Source: Hyphomicrobium sp. (GTDB lineage Bacteria; Pseudomonadota; Alphaproteobacteria; Rhizobiales; Hyphomicrobiaceae). Taken from it: a stretch of DNA of 46,298 nucleotides. The translations under genes were made by a program, and so were the position numbers. Positions 17,647-26,782 of the stretch are shown in pieces. Below the pieces are notes generated by a model, which was not told the DNA's origin, did not search any database, and was given only the letters and a program-made list of their open reading frames with translations. The stretch is taken from assembly GCA_022841965.1 (NCBI GenBank), contig JALHQM010000017.1:1-46298 (forward strand). Direction: 5' to 3'. Numbering within the stretch: position 1 is the first letter of the stretch; the number at the start of each line of letters is the position of its first letter.

Positions 17647-18540
17647 TTAGCGTTGTGTCAGCATTGCCACAGTTCGCGTATGCCCGCCCAGATCCACCTC
17701 AGTCCAAGGTAAACCGGCGCGGTTTTCCACCGAATTTGTCAGGATGCCGGCGACAGTATCGGCCTGACCCGCCCCTACCTCAAGCGCGATCAGGCCGGCC
17801 GGGACAACGGAGCCTGCCCAGGCTGCGATATCGCGAAAAATGGCGAGGCCGTCCGGCCCGCCGTCGAGTGCCAAGCGGGGATCATACTCGCGGACGCCGG
17901 GGGCTAGGTCCGCGATTTCCGCGCTTGGAATGTAGGGCGGATTGGAAACCAGAATGTCGAAAGGGCCGGCGATGCCGTCGAGTGTTCGCGCCTGCGTGAA
18001 GCTGGCGCGCGCGGCGACACCATTGCGCTCGACATTGATGCGGGCGATGTCGAGCGCGTCGGACGAGATATCCGTGGCGAGACCCGATGCGTTCGGCAGT
18101 TCGGCCAGCAACGTGATGAGGATGCACCCGGAGCCGGTGCCGATATCGCAGATGGACAGCGGACGCTGGCGGCCGCCGGTTGCGTCGACCCACTGTAAGA
18201 CCAGATCGATGAGCGTTTCGGTTTCGGGGCGCGGATCGAGAACGGCTGCGGTGATGACGAACGTGCGGCCGTAGAAGTCGCGCTGGCCTTTGATGCGCGA
18301 GAGCGGCTCATAGGCGAGCCGGCGGCGTACTGCTTCTGCGATTAACAGCGCTTCGCTGGGGGACAGACTTCGGTCGTCGTCGCGCAAGAGTTGTTCCGGC
18401 GAAAGCCCCGTTGCGTACTCGATCAGGAGGCGGGCTTCGCGGTGCGGATCTTCCAACACTGCAGCAGCCAGGGTCGATTGCAGGTACCGGCGCGCGGCAG
18501 AGATCGATTGGCCCGCGAAATCGTGTTGCACGTCAGGCAT
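17647..18540 (-). CDS. prmC: Release factor glutamine N5-methyltransferase PrmC
   Basis: 297 residues. It methylates the glutamine of the GGQ motif of release factors RF1/RF2 using S-adenosylmethionine. An N-terminal five-helix recognition domain (residues about 1–80) is followed by '[15 protein letters not shown]', the SAM-binding loop DIGTGSGCI (132–140) and the catalytic NPPY motif at 200–203 in '[14 protein letters not shown]'. The start overlaps the end of prfA, its substrate gene, by 8 bp, so translation is coupled. Gene order prfA–prmC is conserved in many bacteria. All key motifs are intact. Confidence 0.97.
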   Translation of the reverse strand: MPDVQHDFAGQSISAARRYLQSTLAAAVLEDPHREARLLIEYATGLSPEQLLRDDDRSLSPSEALLIAEAVRRRLAYEPLSRIKGQRDFYGRTFVITAAVLDPRPETETLIDLVLQWVDATGGRQRPLSICDIGTGSGCILITLLAELPNASGLATDISSDALDIARINVERNGVAARASFTQARTLDGIAGPFDILVSNPPYIPSAEIADLAPGVREYDPRLALDGGPDGLAIFRDIAAWAGSVVPAGLIALEVGAGQADTVAGILTNSVENRAGLPWTEVDLGGHTRTVAMLTQR

Positions 18541-19615
18541 TGTTCTCGAAGTCCGAGAGCAGTTCGGCCTGTCGCTGCGTGACCAGCGCGTCGATGATTT
18601 CGCCGAGGCCGGTCCCTTCCATGACGCGCTCGATATTATGCATCGTCAGATTGATGCGGTGATCCGTGACGCGGCCTTGCGGGTAGTTGTAGGTTCGGAT
18701 GCGCTGTGACCGGTCACCGGAGCCGACCTGGGATTTGCGGGCTTCACTGCGCTCACTATCGACTTTTTCCCGCTCGACTTCGTAAAGGCGTGAGCGCAAG
18801 ACCTGCATGGCGAGCTTGCGGTTCTGATGCTGCGATTTCTCAGCGGAGACGACGATGATGCCGGTTGGGAGATGGGTTATGCGGACGGCGGAATCGGTTT
18901 TGTTGACGTGCTGGCCGCCGGCGCCGGAAGCCCGCATCGTGTCGATGCGGATGTCTTCGGGGCGAACATCGATGTCGACGTCTTCGGCTTCTGGGAGCAC
19001 GGCGACGGTGGCGGCGGAGGTGTGTATGCGGCCTTGGTTTTCGGTGGCCGGCACGCGCTGTACACGATGAACGCCGCTTTCGTATTTCAGCTTAGAGAAC
19101 ACGCCGCGACCTGAAATCGAAGCGACGATTTCGCGATAACCACCGAGGTCGTTTTCCGACATCGAAATGATCTCGCACGTCCAGCCGTTCAGGTCGGCGT
19201 AGCGCTGGTACATGCGAAAAAGGTCGGCTGCGAACAACGCTGCCTCATCGCCGCCGGTTCCGGCGCGGACTTCAACGATGGCGCTGCGCTCGTCGGCGGC
19301 GTCCTTGGGAAGCAGCAGAATTCTCAGCGCCTGCTCGCGGTCCTCGATTTGCGGGCGTAGCGCATCGATTTCTTCGCGCGCGAGACTGACCATCTCCTTG
19401 TCGGCGGCGGGATCTTTGGCCATCGCTTCGAGGCTCGCCAACTCATCGCGGCTTGAACGCAACCGGCGGATGGCGCCGACGAGAGGATCGAGGTCAGCGA
19501 ATTCCTTGGTCAGCTTGGCGTAGACCGCCGGGTTGGCGCCAAGGTTCAATTCGGCCTGGATCGACTCCCAGCGTTCCAAGAGCTTTTCCAGCTTTTCTTC
19601 GGGCAGAGCGGACAT
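18533..19615 (-). CDS. prfA: Peptide chain release factor 1
   Basis: 360 residues from ATG 19615 ([16 protein letters not shown]), the usual length and N-terminus of RF1; an upstream in-frame start would add 21 atypical residues. It recognises UAA/UAG and triggers peptide release. The codon-recognition tripeptide PAT lies at 189–191 (PAT instead of the PxT form PVT, as in many alphaproteobacteria), and the catalytic GGQ at 233–235 in '[18 protein letters not shown]'. Gln235 is the residue methylated by PrmC, encoded by the overlapping next gene. Motifs are complete. Confidence 0.97.
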   Translation of the reverse strand: MSALPEEKLEKLLERWESIQAELNLGANPAVYAKLTKEFADLDPLVGAIRRLRSSRDELASLEAMAKDPAADKEMVSLAREEIDALRPQIEDREQALRILLLPKDAADERSAIVEVRAGTGGDEAALFAADLFRMYQRYADLNGWTCEIISMSENDLGGYREIVASISGRGVFSKLKYESGVHRVQRVPATENQGRIHTSAATVAVLPEAEDVDIDVRPEDIRIDTMRASGAGGQHVNKTDSAVRITHLPTGIIVVSAEKSQHQNRKLAMQVLRSRLYEVEREKVDSERSEARKSQVGSGDRSQRIRTYNYPQGRVTDHRINLTMHNIERVMEGTGLGEIIDALVTQRQAELLSDFENNA

Positions 19616-19737
19616 GGGGCGATGATGTATCTTCTGGGTGGGCCGCTCACTAAGCCGCGGCTGTGCGGCTCGGCTCAAACGGCGAACGGCGGCATCCCCG
19701 CCGGGGAGGCCGCTTTGCTTCGGGCCGACTTATAGGC

Positions 19738-20505
19738 TCAAGAGCGGTGCGAGGGCAATTTGTCTGATCGGCGCTCGCGCGGGTCGTCGGCTTCAATCCA
19801 CTTCAGGCCGTCCCGAATGATCACCCGGATGTTGCTGCTCTGGCCGCTGAGCTTGTGCCAAAGGCCGGAAATCGGCTGGGAGATGCCGTTGACTGACGCT
19901 TGCAAAACGCCAGACGGGGCGGCCGACCCGAAAAGGATGAGGGCGATCGCAGCGGCGGCAACCCAGCGCACAGGCGCCCGCATGGCACGCACGGACGACG
20001 TGAGGCCCTCGGCGGTTTCGGTGAAGTGTGCAACCCACTCGGCCAGGATGCCGGGCGTTGCCGCCTGCTCGCGGGCGCGGTTGGCGGCGTCGGACAAGCG
20101 GCCAAGTATGCGCGCGACGGGCGTGGCGGCCTCGTCGGGCATTCGTGGATGGGCTGCGGTCTCGTGGCTGGGCGGGGCATAATAGTGCGTGGCGGGAATG
20201 GCGACGCCCATCAGTACCGAGAGGCGATCAAGCGCGGGGCGCGGATCCAGACGCGCGAGCGAGATGTAGGCAGCGACGATGCGCGCGGTTTCACTCCACG
20301 GTGGCAGAAGATCAATACGGCCAGATTCCAGCGCGGTGATGACGCCAGGGTGACAGGCCACATGCTGGGCGATGTGCGGAATTGGGAGACCCAGATAGTG
20401 CCGCAGTTCGGAAAAGAGGCGGGCGATCTCGGGATCGGGACGCGGCGCAGTGCGCATGCTGGCCGCGGTATTCGACTGTGACGTGGGTGCAAACGCTGAA
20501 CGCAT
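19738..20505 (-). CDS. RodZ-like protein: HTH domain plus single membrane helix
   Basis: 255 residues from ATG 20505. The N-terminal cytoplasmic part (about 25–95) is a helix-turn-helix fold of the RodZ/HTH_25 type ('IARLFSELRHYLGLPIPHIA', 'PGVITALESGRIDLLPPW'). Then comes a linker, one transmembrane helix (WVAAAAIALILFG, about 188–200) and a short outer segment ending 'VIIRDGLKWIEADDPRE'. It resembles RodZ in topology but lacks a clear DUF4115 domain, so a cell-shape role is only a suggestion. It sits between ptsP and prfA, a place where a similar gene recurs in Rhizobiales. No close named family. Confidence 0.75.
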   Translation of the reverse strand: MRSAFAPTSQSNTAASMRTAPRPDPEIARLFSELRHYLGLPIPHIAQHVACHPGVITALESGRIDLLPPWSETARIVAAYISLARLDPRPALDRLSVLMGVAIPATHYYAPPSHETAAHPRMPDEAATPVARILGRLSDAANRAREQAATPGILAEWVAHFTETAEGLTSSVRAMRAPVRWVAAAAIALILFGSAAPSGVLQASVNGISQPISGLWHKLSGQSSNIRVIIRDGLKWIEADDPRERRSDKLPSHRS

Positions 20506-20602
20506 CAACTCAATCTCACCACGTGTCTGCTACTGCCCGGACAACGGTCCGTTACACGGGCTAAGAATCGTCAAAACGGTTAGAGAGTCAAAGTCAAAGA
20601 TC

Positions 20603-20640
20603 GGCATAAGTCTGCGTGTTGCGAACAGGCCGCAGACGAA
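20603..20640 (-). terminator. Possible hairpin downstream of ptsP
   Basis: Just past the ptsP stop, GTCTGCG (20610–20616) pairs with CGCAGAC (20631–20637) and TGTT with AACA inside it, leaving a 3-bp bulge. On the minus strand it is followed only by TTATGCC, a weak tail. It could slow or end ptsP transcription ahead of the RodZ-like gene. Low confidence. Confidence 0.35.
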
Positions 20641-20641
20641 G

Positions 20642-22936
20642 TTAAATCTCAATGCCGTTCTGCTCAGCAAAGCGCGTTAATTCTGTGCGAAGTGAGCCTT
20701 TTCCATCGCGCACAAAGCGTTCCACGATCTGTTGTGCCGCGCCCGCATGCAGCGCGAGGATCATCGCCTTCACCGGGCCGACGGAGGCTGGCGCCATCGA
20801 GAGCGTGCGGAAGCCGAGGCCGATCAACGCCATGGCTTCGAGCGGGCGTCCGGCCATTTCCCCGCAAACCGTCAACGGCGTTTTGTGACGTGCGCAGGCA
20901 CTCACGAGTTGGGACAGCGCGCGCACGGGCGCGACGGTCAGGCTGTCATAGCGGCTGCCAACGCGGGCGTTGGTGCGATCGGCGGCGAACAGGAATTGCA
21001 AAAGGTCGTTCGATCCGATCGAGACGAAGTCGACCTTGGGAAGAAGGCCATCAAGTTCGAACAACAGGCTTGGCACTTCGATCATGGCGCCGAGCTTCAG
21101 CGACTTGGGCGGCGCAATGCCCTTGCGGAGCATGATGCCAATTTCCTTGTCGACCTGGGCGCGCACGAGGTCGATCTCGGCGGCCTCAGAGACCATGGGG
21201 ATCATGAGGCGAAGCTCGCGCTCGGATGCGGCGTGCAGGAAGGCGCGGACCTGTGTGCGCAGGAGCGCCGGACGATCGAGCGACATGCGGATCGCGCGCC
21301 AACCGATGGCGGGATTTTCCTCTTTCTGCTGGCGCAGGTAGGGGAGCACCTTGTCGCCGCCGATGTCGAGCGCGCGAAAGACGACGGGCTTGCCCTTGGC
21401 TTCGTCAAGAACGGTTTTATAGGTCTGCAATTGGCGGGCGTGGCGCGGGAAGGTGCGCGAGAGCATGAATTGAAGTTCGGTGCGGAAGAGCCCGATGCCG
21501 TCAGCCCCTGATTCTTCCAGATGCGGCATGTCAACGATCAGGCCGGCATTCATCTGCAGGTTGATCCGGACCTCGTCGCGCGTGATCGCAGGCTTGTCGC
21601 GCAGCGCGTCGTACTGCTTCTGGCGGCGGGCTCGAAAGCGGGCCTTGTCGCTGTAGGCGGAGACGACTTCGGGCTGGGGCCGCAGGTGAACCTGTCCCGT
21701 GACGCCATCGACGATGATGGAATCGCCGGCGCTGGCCCGTTCGACAATACCCGTTGCGCGCGCCACGGCCGCTATTCCCAGGGCCTTGGCGACGATTGCT
21801 ACGTGGCTTTGTGGCGAGCCATCTTCGACAACGAGGCCGCGCAGCTTGGTGCGGTCGTAGTCGAGGAGTTCTGCAGGGCCCATGGTTCGCGCGACAAGAA
21901 CAGTATCAGGCGGCATTTCTCCGGGTTCGATCGGCCCGCCGGGGCGGCCGGAAAGAATGCGCAACAGACGGTCGGACAGATCATCGAGATCGCGTTGACG
22001 TTCGCGCCAGAAGGGATCGGGCTGATGCATCAAGCGGGAGCGGGTGTTGTTCAGCACGCGCTCGACGGCGGCGTCGGCGGTCAAGCCGCCCTGAACCGCT
22101 TCGCGCAGGCGGCGTTCCCAGCCTTTGTCGTGGGCAAACATGCGGTAGGCGTCGAGCACGTCGCGGTGCTCGCCGGCGGCCGACAATTGTTCGTGGGCCA
22201 GCATTTCATCGAGGGACAGGCGCAGATCGGTGAGGCCGTTTTCGAGGCGGCGCAATTCGTGGACCGGATCGTCGGCCATGAGTTTGGTGACAACGATGCG
22301 CGTTTCGTGAAGGACGACGTGGCCGAGTGCGAGTCCGTCGGAGATCGACTGGCCTTTGATGACGGCGGCCAGCGAACTGGAAATCTCAAGTGCGGCCGTG
22401 GTGCCGGCGACAGCGCCGGAAACCAATTGCTCGGCGACGACCATCGCCGTCGACTCCAGGACTTCGACGTCTTCGTCGGAATAGACCTTCGTTGCCTTGT
22501 TCTGGACGACGAGGACGCCCAGCGTCTGGCCCGAGCGCTGGATCGGGACGGCAAGCAGCGAGTGATAGAGTTCTTCTCCGGTTTCAGGACGGTAAGAAAA
22601 TGCGGGGTGCTTAGGAGCGTCCGGCTCGTTGATGGTCAAGTTGAGCTCGGCACAGCGTCCGACGAGGCCCTCGCCGCGCTTCAGGCGCGTGTCGTGAACG
22701 GCGGTGGGCAGAAGGCCTTCAGTCGCGAACAGTTCAAGCGTGCCATCCTGACGCTTCAGATAAAGCGAGCAGACGTCGGCAACCATGACGCCGGCGATCT
22801 GGCGGACAATCTTGTCGAGGCGGGATTGGCCGTCGCCGGTTTCGGCCATGATGTCGCGAAGGCGGCGCATAATGATGCGCAGCGCCGGCTCGGACGCGGC
22901 GACCGCGCGGGTCTCTTCGCCTCTCTTGGTGACCAT
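20642..22936 (-). CDS. ptsP: PTS-Ntr enzyme I (phosphoenolpyruvate–protein phosphotransferase PtsP)
   Basis: 764 residues from ATG 22936 (GTG 22948 is an alternative). An N-terminal GAF domain (about 20–165, 'EGLVGRCAELNLTINEPDAP') is followed by the enzyme I phosphohistidine domain (GSPQSHVAIVAKALGIAAV, active His in SHVA) and the PEP-binding TIM barrel ('ENPAIGWRAIRMSLDRPALL', 'DFVSIGSNDLLQFLFAADRT'; catalytic Cys in 'TVCGEMAGRP'). It transfers phosphate from PEP to NPr, then EIIANtr, a nitrogen- and K+-linked regulatory chain; the GAF domain senses glutamine in characterised homologs. The CTAG palindrome at 22955–23030 ends beside its GGAG ribosome-binding site. Confidence 0.96.
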   Translation of the reverse strand: MVTKRGEETRAVAASEPALRIIMRRLRDIMAETGDGQSRLDKIVRQIAGVMVADVCSLYLKRQDGTLELFATEGLLPTAVHDTRLKRGEGLVGRCAELNLTINEPDAPKHPAFSYRPETGEELYHSLLAVPIQRSGQTLGVLVVQNKATKVYSDEDVEVLESTAMVVAEQLVSGAVAGTTAALEISSSLAAVIKGQSISDGLALGHVVLHETRIVVTKLMADDPVHELRRLENGLTDLRLSLDEMLAHEQLSAAGEHRDVLDAYRMFAHDKGWERRLREAVQGGLTADAAVERVLNNTRSRLMHQPDPFWRERQRDLDDLSDRLLRILSGRPGGPIEPGEMPPDTVLVARTMGPAELLDYDRTKLRGLVVEDGSPQSHVAIVAKALGIAAVARATGIVERASAGDSIIVDGVTGQVHLRPQPEVVSAYSDKARFRARRQKQYDALRDKPAITRDEVRINLQMNAGLIVDMPHLEESGADGIGLFRTELQFMLSRTFPRHARQLQTYKTVLDEAKGKPVVFRALDIGGDKVLPYLRQQKEENPAIGWRAIRMSLDRPALLRTQVRAFLHAASERELRLMIPMVSEAAEIDLVRAQVDKEIGIMLRKGIAPPKSLKLGAMIEVPSLLFELDGLLPKVDFVSIGSNDLLQFLFAADRTNARVGSRYDSLTVAPVRALSQLVSACARHKTPLTVCGEMAGRPLEAMALIGLGFRTLSMAPASVGPVKAMILALHAGAAQQIVERFVRDGKGSLRTELTRFAEQNGIEI

Positions 22937-22954
22937 GACCGTGCCCACTCTCCG

Positions 22955-23030
22955 CTAGTGTCCCGTTCGCGAAGTTCGCAACCACCTGCCGCAGTCTCTG
23001 GGCGAACTTCGCGAACGATAAGGACACTAG
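22955..23030. repeat. CTAG-ended palindromic element 1 (76 bp)
   Basis: Outer arms CTAGTGTCC (22955–22963) and GGACACTAG (23022–23030); inner arms GTTCGCGAAGTTCGC (22965–22979) and its exact complement (23002–23016), with a 22-bp loop. Both ends are CTAG. The size, terminal inverted repeats and ends resemble a miniature inverted-repeat element of the IS630/Tc1-mariner kind, which target TA. It borders the ptsP ribosome-binding site on one side and element 2 on the other. Confidence 0.8.
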
Positions 23031-23045
23031 GCAAGTATATGTTTT

Positions 23046-23123
23046 CTAGTGTGATTCAGATTCCGAAGTTCGCAACTCGGTATCGCGGCAACATGGATGC
23101 GAACTTCGGAATCATCACACTAG
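23046..23123. repeat. CTAG-ended palindromic element 2 (78 bp)
   Basis: Outer arms CTAGTGTGAT (23046–23055) and ATCACACTAG (23114–23123); inner arms ATTCCGAAGTTCGCA (23060–23074) and its exact complement (23098–23112), with a 23-bp loop. It shares with element 1 the CTAGTGT ends and the GAAGTTCGC core but differs in about half the stem, always with compensating changes. The two are separated by 15 bp and lie in the lysC–ptsP gap. Either could act as a hairpin or terminator for lysC transcripts. Confidence 0.8.
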
Positions 23124-23167
23124 GGCCGCGCGGGGGACATTTTCCCGCCGCGCCGGGTGCTCGTCGT

Positions 23168-24430
23168 TTAGTCTGCGTCTAAACCATACAAGGTATGCAA
23201 GGTCCGGACCGCAAGTTCTGCATAGGCTGCGTCGATCAACACGCTAATTTTGATCTCGGAGGTCGAGATCGCCAGGATATTGATGCCTTTTTCGGCAAGG
23301 GCTTGGAACATGCGGGCGGCGACCCCGGCATGACTGCGCATGCCGACGCCGATGACGGAGATTTTCGCGACCCCATCCGACGCGCGCACTTCGCAATGGC
23401 CGATATCGGGCTTGGCCGCTTCGATGACGGCGAGTGCGCGGGTGAGTTCGGCGGCTTGGACGGTGAAGGTCATATCCGTCGCGTTGCCCTCGGCGGCGAC
23501 GTTCTGGACGATCATGTCGACGTTAATGGAGGCGTCGGCCAGGGGCCCGAAGATGCGGGCAGCGATGCCGGGCTTATCCTCGACCTTCAGGAGCGTCACC
23601 TTGGCTTCGTCCTTGGCGTAGGCGATGCCGCTCACGACCTGCTGTTCCACGATCTCGTCCTCACTGCAAACGGTGGTGCCAATAGTATCAAGATTATCCA
23701 GCGTGACGGCCTGCATTTGGCCGGGGGGTACGAAACTCGATAACACGCGCGTGCGCATGCCGTGGACCATGGCGAGCTCGACCGAACGGGTTTGCAGCAC
23801 CTTCGATCCCGACGACGCCATTTCGAGCATCTCCTCATAGGAGACCTTGGGCAGGCGGCGGGCCTTAGAGACGATACGCGGATCGGTTGTATAAACCCCG
23901 TCGACGTCGGTGTAGATGTCGCAAACGTCGGCGTTGAGGGCGACGGCGACCGCCACGGCACTGGTGTCGGAGCCGCCGCGGCCCAATGTCGAGACGCGAC
24001 CGGTGTCGGGATCAATGCCCTGGAAACCGGTGATGACGGCGACTTCGCCGGATTCAATCGAGGCGCGCAGCTCATCGCCTGGGACGTTCAGGATGCGGGC
24101 GGCGCCGTGGGCGTCGCTGGTTTCGATCGGGATCTGCCAGCCGGCCCAAGAGCGCGCCTTCAGCCCCATGGATTGGAGCACGATGGCGGTGAGGCCGGCG
24201 GTGACCTGTTCGCCCGAGGCAACGACGGCGTCGTATTCGCGCTTGTCGTGCAGGGGCGAGGCCTCATTGACCCAGGCGACGAGCTGGTTTGTTGCGCCGG
24301 CCATGGCGGAGACCACGACGGCGACCTTGTTGCCGGCATCGACTTCGCGTTTGACGTGGGCGGCCACGTTGCGAATGCGCTCGACGTTGGCGACCGACGT
24401 GCCGCCAAATTTCATCACAACCAATGCCAT
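23168..24430 (-). CDS. lysC: Aspartate kinase
   Basis: 420 residues from ATG 24430 (MALVVMKFGGTSVANVERIR), which carries GGAG 5 nt upstream and the KFGGTSV aspartokinase opening; longer in-frame starts would prepend an unrelated Arg/Pro-rich stretch. The kinase domain includes 'VVVSAMAGATNQLV', 'VASGEQVTAGL' and 'LGRGGSDTSAVAVAVALNAD'. Two C-terminal ACT domains (about 265–415) suggest allosteric feedback by lysine and/or threonine, as in alpha2beta2-type enzymes. It makes aspartyl phosphate for lysine, threonine, methionine and diaminopimelate. It is divergent from ubiG, with ptsP downstream on the same strand. Confidence 0.96.
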   Translation of the reverse strand: MALVVMKFGGTSVANVERIRNVAAHVKREVDAGNKVAVVVSAMAGATNQLVAWVNEASPLHDKREYDAVVASGEQVTAGLTAIVLQSMGLKARSWAGWQIPIETSDAHGAARILNVPGDELRASIESGEVAVITGFQGIDPDTGRVSTLGRGGSDTSAVAVAVALNADVCDIYTDVDGVYTTDPRIVSKARRLPKVSYEEMLEMASSGSKVLQTRSVELAMVHGMRTRVLSSFVPPGQMQAVTLDNLDTIGTTVCSEDEIVEQQVVSGIAYAKDEAKVTLLKVEDKPGIAARIFGPLADASINVDMIVQNVAAEGNATDMTFTVQAAELTRALAVIEAAKPDIGHCEVRASDGVAKISVIGVGMRSHAGVAARMFQALAEKGINILAISTSEIKISVLIDAAYAELAVRTLHTLYGLDAD

Positions 24431-24662
24431 AGCGTCTCCAGCCCGGCGCTCAGTTCTTGCGCCCGCGGGTCTTCGTGCGTCTTCACGCTCAACGGAAATC
24501 CCCCCGGAATTGCCCCTATCCGCCAAGCCTCTGTTCGCGCACAGATGGGAGGCTGATCGAGAGGTCCCCGGGTTGGGGGTTCTCATAAGGCCAACCGACC
24601 TGTTGGGCAACCTTGCACTGCCGCATTGACAGCCGGGCATCGGGGGAGGCCAACTGGAGGCC

Positions 24663-25457
24663 ATGACCGCATCCGCACATCCCCCCACCGCCCTGCCCGG
24701 TGCCCAAAAGCCCGCCCCGCCGAACCTCGATGAGGCGGAAGTCGAGCGCTTCCGGCGGATGGCGTCGGAATGGTGGGACGGCAAGGGGAAATTCCGCCCG
24801 TTGCATCAGCTGGCTCCAGCGCGGCTGACGTTCGTGCGCGACGAGTTGGTGGGGCACTTCGGGTTGACGGCGCGTGGATTGAAGCCGCTGAACGGGTTGC
24901 GGGTGCTCGATGTCGGCTGCGGGGGCGGTCTTGTTTCGGAACCGCTGGCGCGGATGGGGGCGAGCGTCGTCGGGATCGATCCGGGAGGTGAGAATGTGGA
25001 AGCGGCGCGTGCGCACGTGGAGGGACAGACGGGCGCAGGAGGACTCGATCTGACGTATCGGGTGGGGATGGTGGAAGACTTGGCGGCGGAGGGTGTGCAG
25101 TTCGACGCGGTTGTTTCACTCGAAGTTGTCGAGCATGTGCCGGAAGTGGGAGCGTTCGTGGCTTCGTGCGCCGCGCTGGTGCGGCCCGGCGGGGCGCTCG
25201 TGCTGTCGACGATCAATCGAAATTTGAAATCGTACGCGCTGGCGATCGTGGCGGCGGAATACGTGCTCGGTTGGCTGCCGCGCGGCACGCATCAGTGGGA
25301 GCGCTTCGTGACGCCTGAGGAACTGGCGCGGTTCGTGTCCGCGGCGGGATTGGCGTCGCCGACGTTCAAGGGGCTGTCGTATGATCCACTGAAGGATACG
25401 TGGTCGCTGTCGGACGATACGGATGTGAACTATCTGGCGTTCGCTGGGAAAGTCTGA
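24663..25457 (+). CDS. ubiG: Ubiquinone biosynthesis O-methyltransferase UbiG
   Basis: 264 residues. A Pro-rich N-terminus precedes 'EVERFRRMASEWWDGKGKFR' and 'LHQLAPARLTFVRDEL', the UbiG-specific front region. The class I methyltransferase follows: motif I VLDVGCGGGLVSEPLARMG, 'VVGIDPGGENVEAARAH', 'DAVVSLEVVEHV' and 'FVTPEELARFVSAAGL'. It performs both O-methylations in ubiquinone synthesis using S-adenosylmethionine. It is divergent from lysC across 232 bp that must hold both promoters, the usual arrangement lysC | ubiG in Rhizobiales. All expected motifs are present. Confidence 0.96.
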   Translation: MTASAHPPTALPGAQKPAPPNLDEAEVERFRRMASEWWDGKGKFRPLHQLAPARLTFVRDELVGHFGLTARGLKPLNGLRVLDVGCGGGLVSEPLARMGASVVGIDPGGENVEAARAHVEGQTGAGGLDLTYRVGMVEDLAAEGVQFDAVVSLEVVEHVPEVGAFVASCAALVRPGGALVLSTINRNLKSYALAIVAAEYVLGWLPRGTHQWERFVTPEELARFVSAAGLASPTFKGLSYDPLKDTWSLSDDTDVNYLAFAGKV

Positions 25458-25649
25458 GGCGATCCCGTAGCCGGAGCCCTCTGTAACCGCATCTGCACCG
25501 CTAAAGTTGCCCTGACGGCTGACCCCCGTGGTTGGTGATCTGGACCTGACCGGGGTCGCTATATAGAACGGCGTCGTGTGGGTCAGAATGAGAGTCACGA
25601 TAAGATCTGCGCGCGGCGACCATGAACCTTGAGCGAGACTCCGTCATCG

Positions 25650-26114
25650 ATGACCTATTCTGTATTTAAGTTCTTGCATGTGTTGGGCGTGGTTCTACTG
25701 ATCGGCAACGTGACGATTACTGCTTATTGGAAAGTCCTTGCGGATCGGACCCGAAGCACGGCGCTGGTCACACATGCGCAGCGGGGTGTGATCTATGCCG
25801 ATTGGCTGTTCACGTTGCCGGGCATTCTTCTGATCCTTGTCGGTGGCTACGGTATGGTTTGGGAAGCAGGGCTAGATCCATTGGGCGCAGATTGGCTGCT
25901 CTGGTCGCAAGCCCTCTTCTTGCTGTCGGGCCTTATTTGGCTTGGGATTCTTGTGCCGGCGCAAATTCGCCAGGCGAGGACGGTCCGATCGCTCAATCAG
26001 AAAGACGAAATTCCGGAGTCGTACTGGCGCGACGGCCGTCTTTGGCTGGTGTGGGGAATTGCTGCAACCGTGCCGCTGATCGCAGCGATCTATGTGATGA
26101 TCGTTAAGGGCTGA
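25650..26114 (+). CDS. DUF2269 family membrane protein
   Basis: 154 residues from ATG 25650 (an in-frame TTG at 25629 is possible). Four transmembrane helices; the opening 'FKFLHVLGVVLLIGNVTITA' and the later 'LVGGYGMVWEA' and 'SGLIWLGILVPAQIRQ' are the DUF2269 pattern. The conserved His and Asn near the first helix could bind a cofactor, but the function of the family is unknown. Upstream, a TATATA-like -10 candidate lies at 25560–25565 without a matching -35. It stands alone on the plus strand. Confidence 0.85.
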   Translation: MTYSVFKFLHVLGVVLLIGNVTITAYWKVLADRTRSTALVTHAQRGVIYADWLFTLPGILLILVGGYGMVWEAGLDPLGADWLLWSQALFLLSGLIWLGILVPAQIRQARTVRSLNQKDEIPESYWRDGRLWLVWGIAATVPLIAAIYVMIVKG

Positions 26115-26323
26115 GGCGCGTTCTTGCCATCTGAACCAGTCGCTTCAGCCAGAGGTGAACGGTCAACCAAGCTATCAAGTAAAGTTCGAGAGGCAAGGCT
26201 CGCGTGACGAACAAAACTTGGCAATTGCCTGCCCTTCGCGCGAACATGGCGATAACTGCTTACGGGTAGAACGCGGCAAGGAGAGAGCGGGACACCCTAT
26301 GCGTTCACTCCAATCGGTGCCTC

Positions 26324-26668
26324 ATGATCCCTTGTCCGCACACCGCACACTTTGACATCGTCGCTCCGGAGATGCGACTGCGTTTGCAGCTGATTCAGGC
26401 GGAGGTGGAGCGGCGGGTGCCGGGGTCCGAGCGATGTGTGGCCTATCAGATGCCGGCATTCCGCAAGGGCCGCGTGTTCTTCTATTTCGCGGCTTTCAAG
26501 AAGCACATTGGCATCTATCCGCCGGTAGATGGGCCGGCGGCGCTGGTGGAGGATCTGATGCCTTATCGCGGGCCAAAAGGGAATCTATCGTTCCCGCATT
26601 CGGGGCCGTTGCCGATCGCGTTGATTGGGCGCGCTGCCGAGCGGCTGGCTGCGCAATATGCGCGCTGA
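26324..26668 (+). CDS. DUF1801 protein (YdhG/Fra-like)
   Basis: 114 residues, the normal size for DUF1801. Signature parts: 'VAYQMPAFRKGRVFFYFAAF', 'KKHIGIYPPV' and 'GNLSFPHSGPLPIALIGR' near the C-terminus. The family includes proteins proposed to bind iron or act as frataxin-like or Fra-type chaperones, which is not settled. The N-terminus before 'IVAPEMRLRL' is short, so ATG 26324 is accepted although no strong ribosome-binding site precedes it. Neighbours are unrelated small genes. Confidence 0.8.
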   Translation: MIPCPHTAHFDIVAPEMRLRLQLIQAEVERRVPGSERCVAYQMPAFRKGRVFFYFAAFKKHIGIYPPVDGPAALVEDLMPYRGPKGNLSFPHSGPLPIALIGRAAERLAAQYAR

Positions 26669-26730
26669 CGGCCGATCTTCCCACGGACAGTGATCGAGCA
26701 CTTGGAACTTTTAGGAAAGGCGCGAAAACG

Positions 26731-26760
26731 AAAACGACGGCGCAAGGTTGCGCCGCCGTT
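26731..26760 (-). terminator. Intrinsic terminator for the Gly/Ala-rich small protein gene
   Basis: On the minus strand, arms AACGGCGGCGCAA (26748–26760) and TTGCGCCGTCGTT (26733–26745), with one G·U pair, are followed by TTTTCGTTTTCG. The position, 23 bp after the stop of the minus-strand gene, and the T-run support termination. Confidence 0.82.
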
Positions 26761-26782
26761 GAGCGTGTTGCGTAGCGTCGGA

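Noticed and set aside
21521..23182. A 553-codon open frame on the plus strand across ptsP
   Set aside because: Antisense shadow of ptsP that also runs across the CTAG palindromes; no start signal and atypical composition.
24431..24784. N-terminal extension of lysC by up to 118 codons
   Set aside because: The added segment is Arg/Pro-rich, has no aspartokinase similarity, and overlaps the ubiG start; ATG 24430 has a good ribosome-binding site and the KFGGTSV opening.
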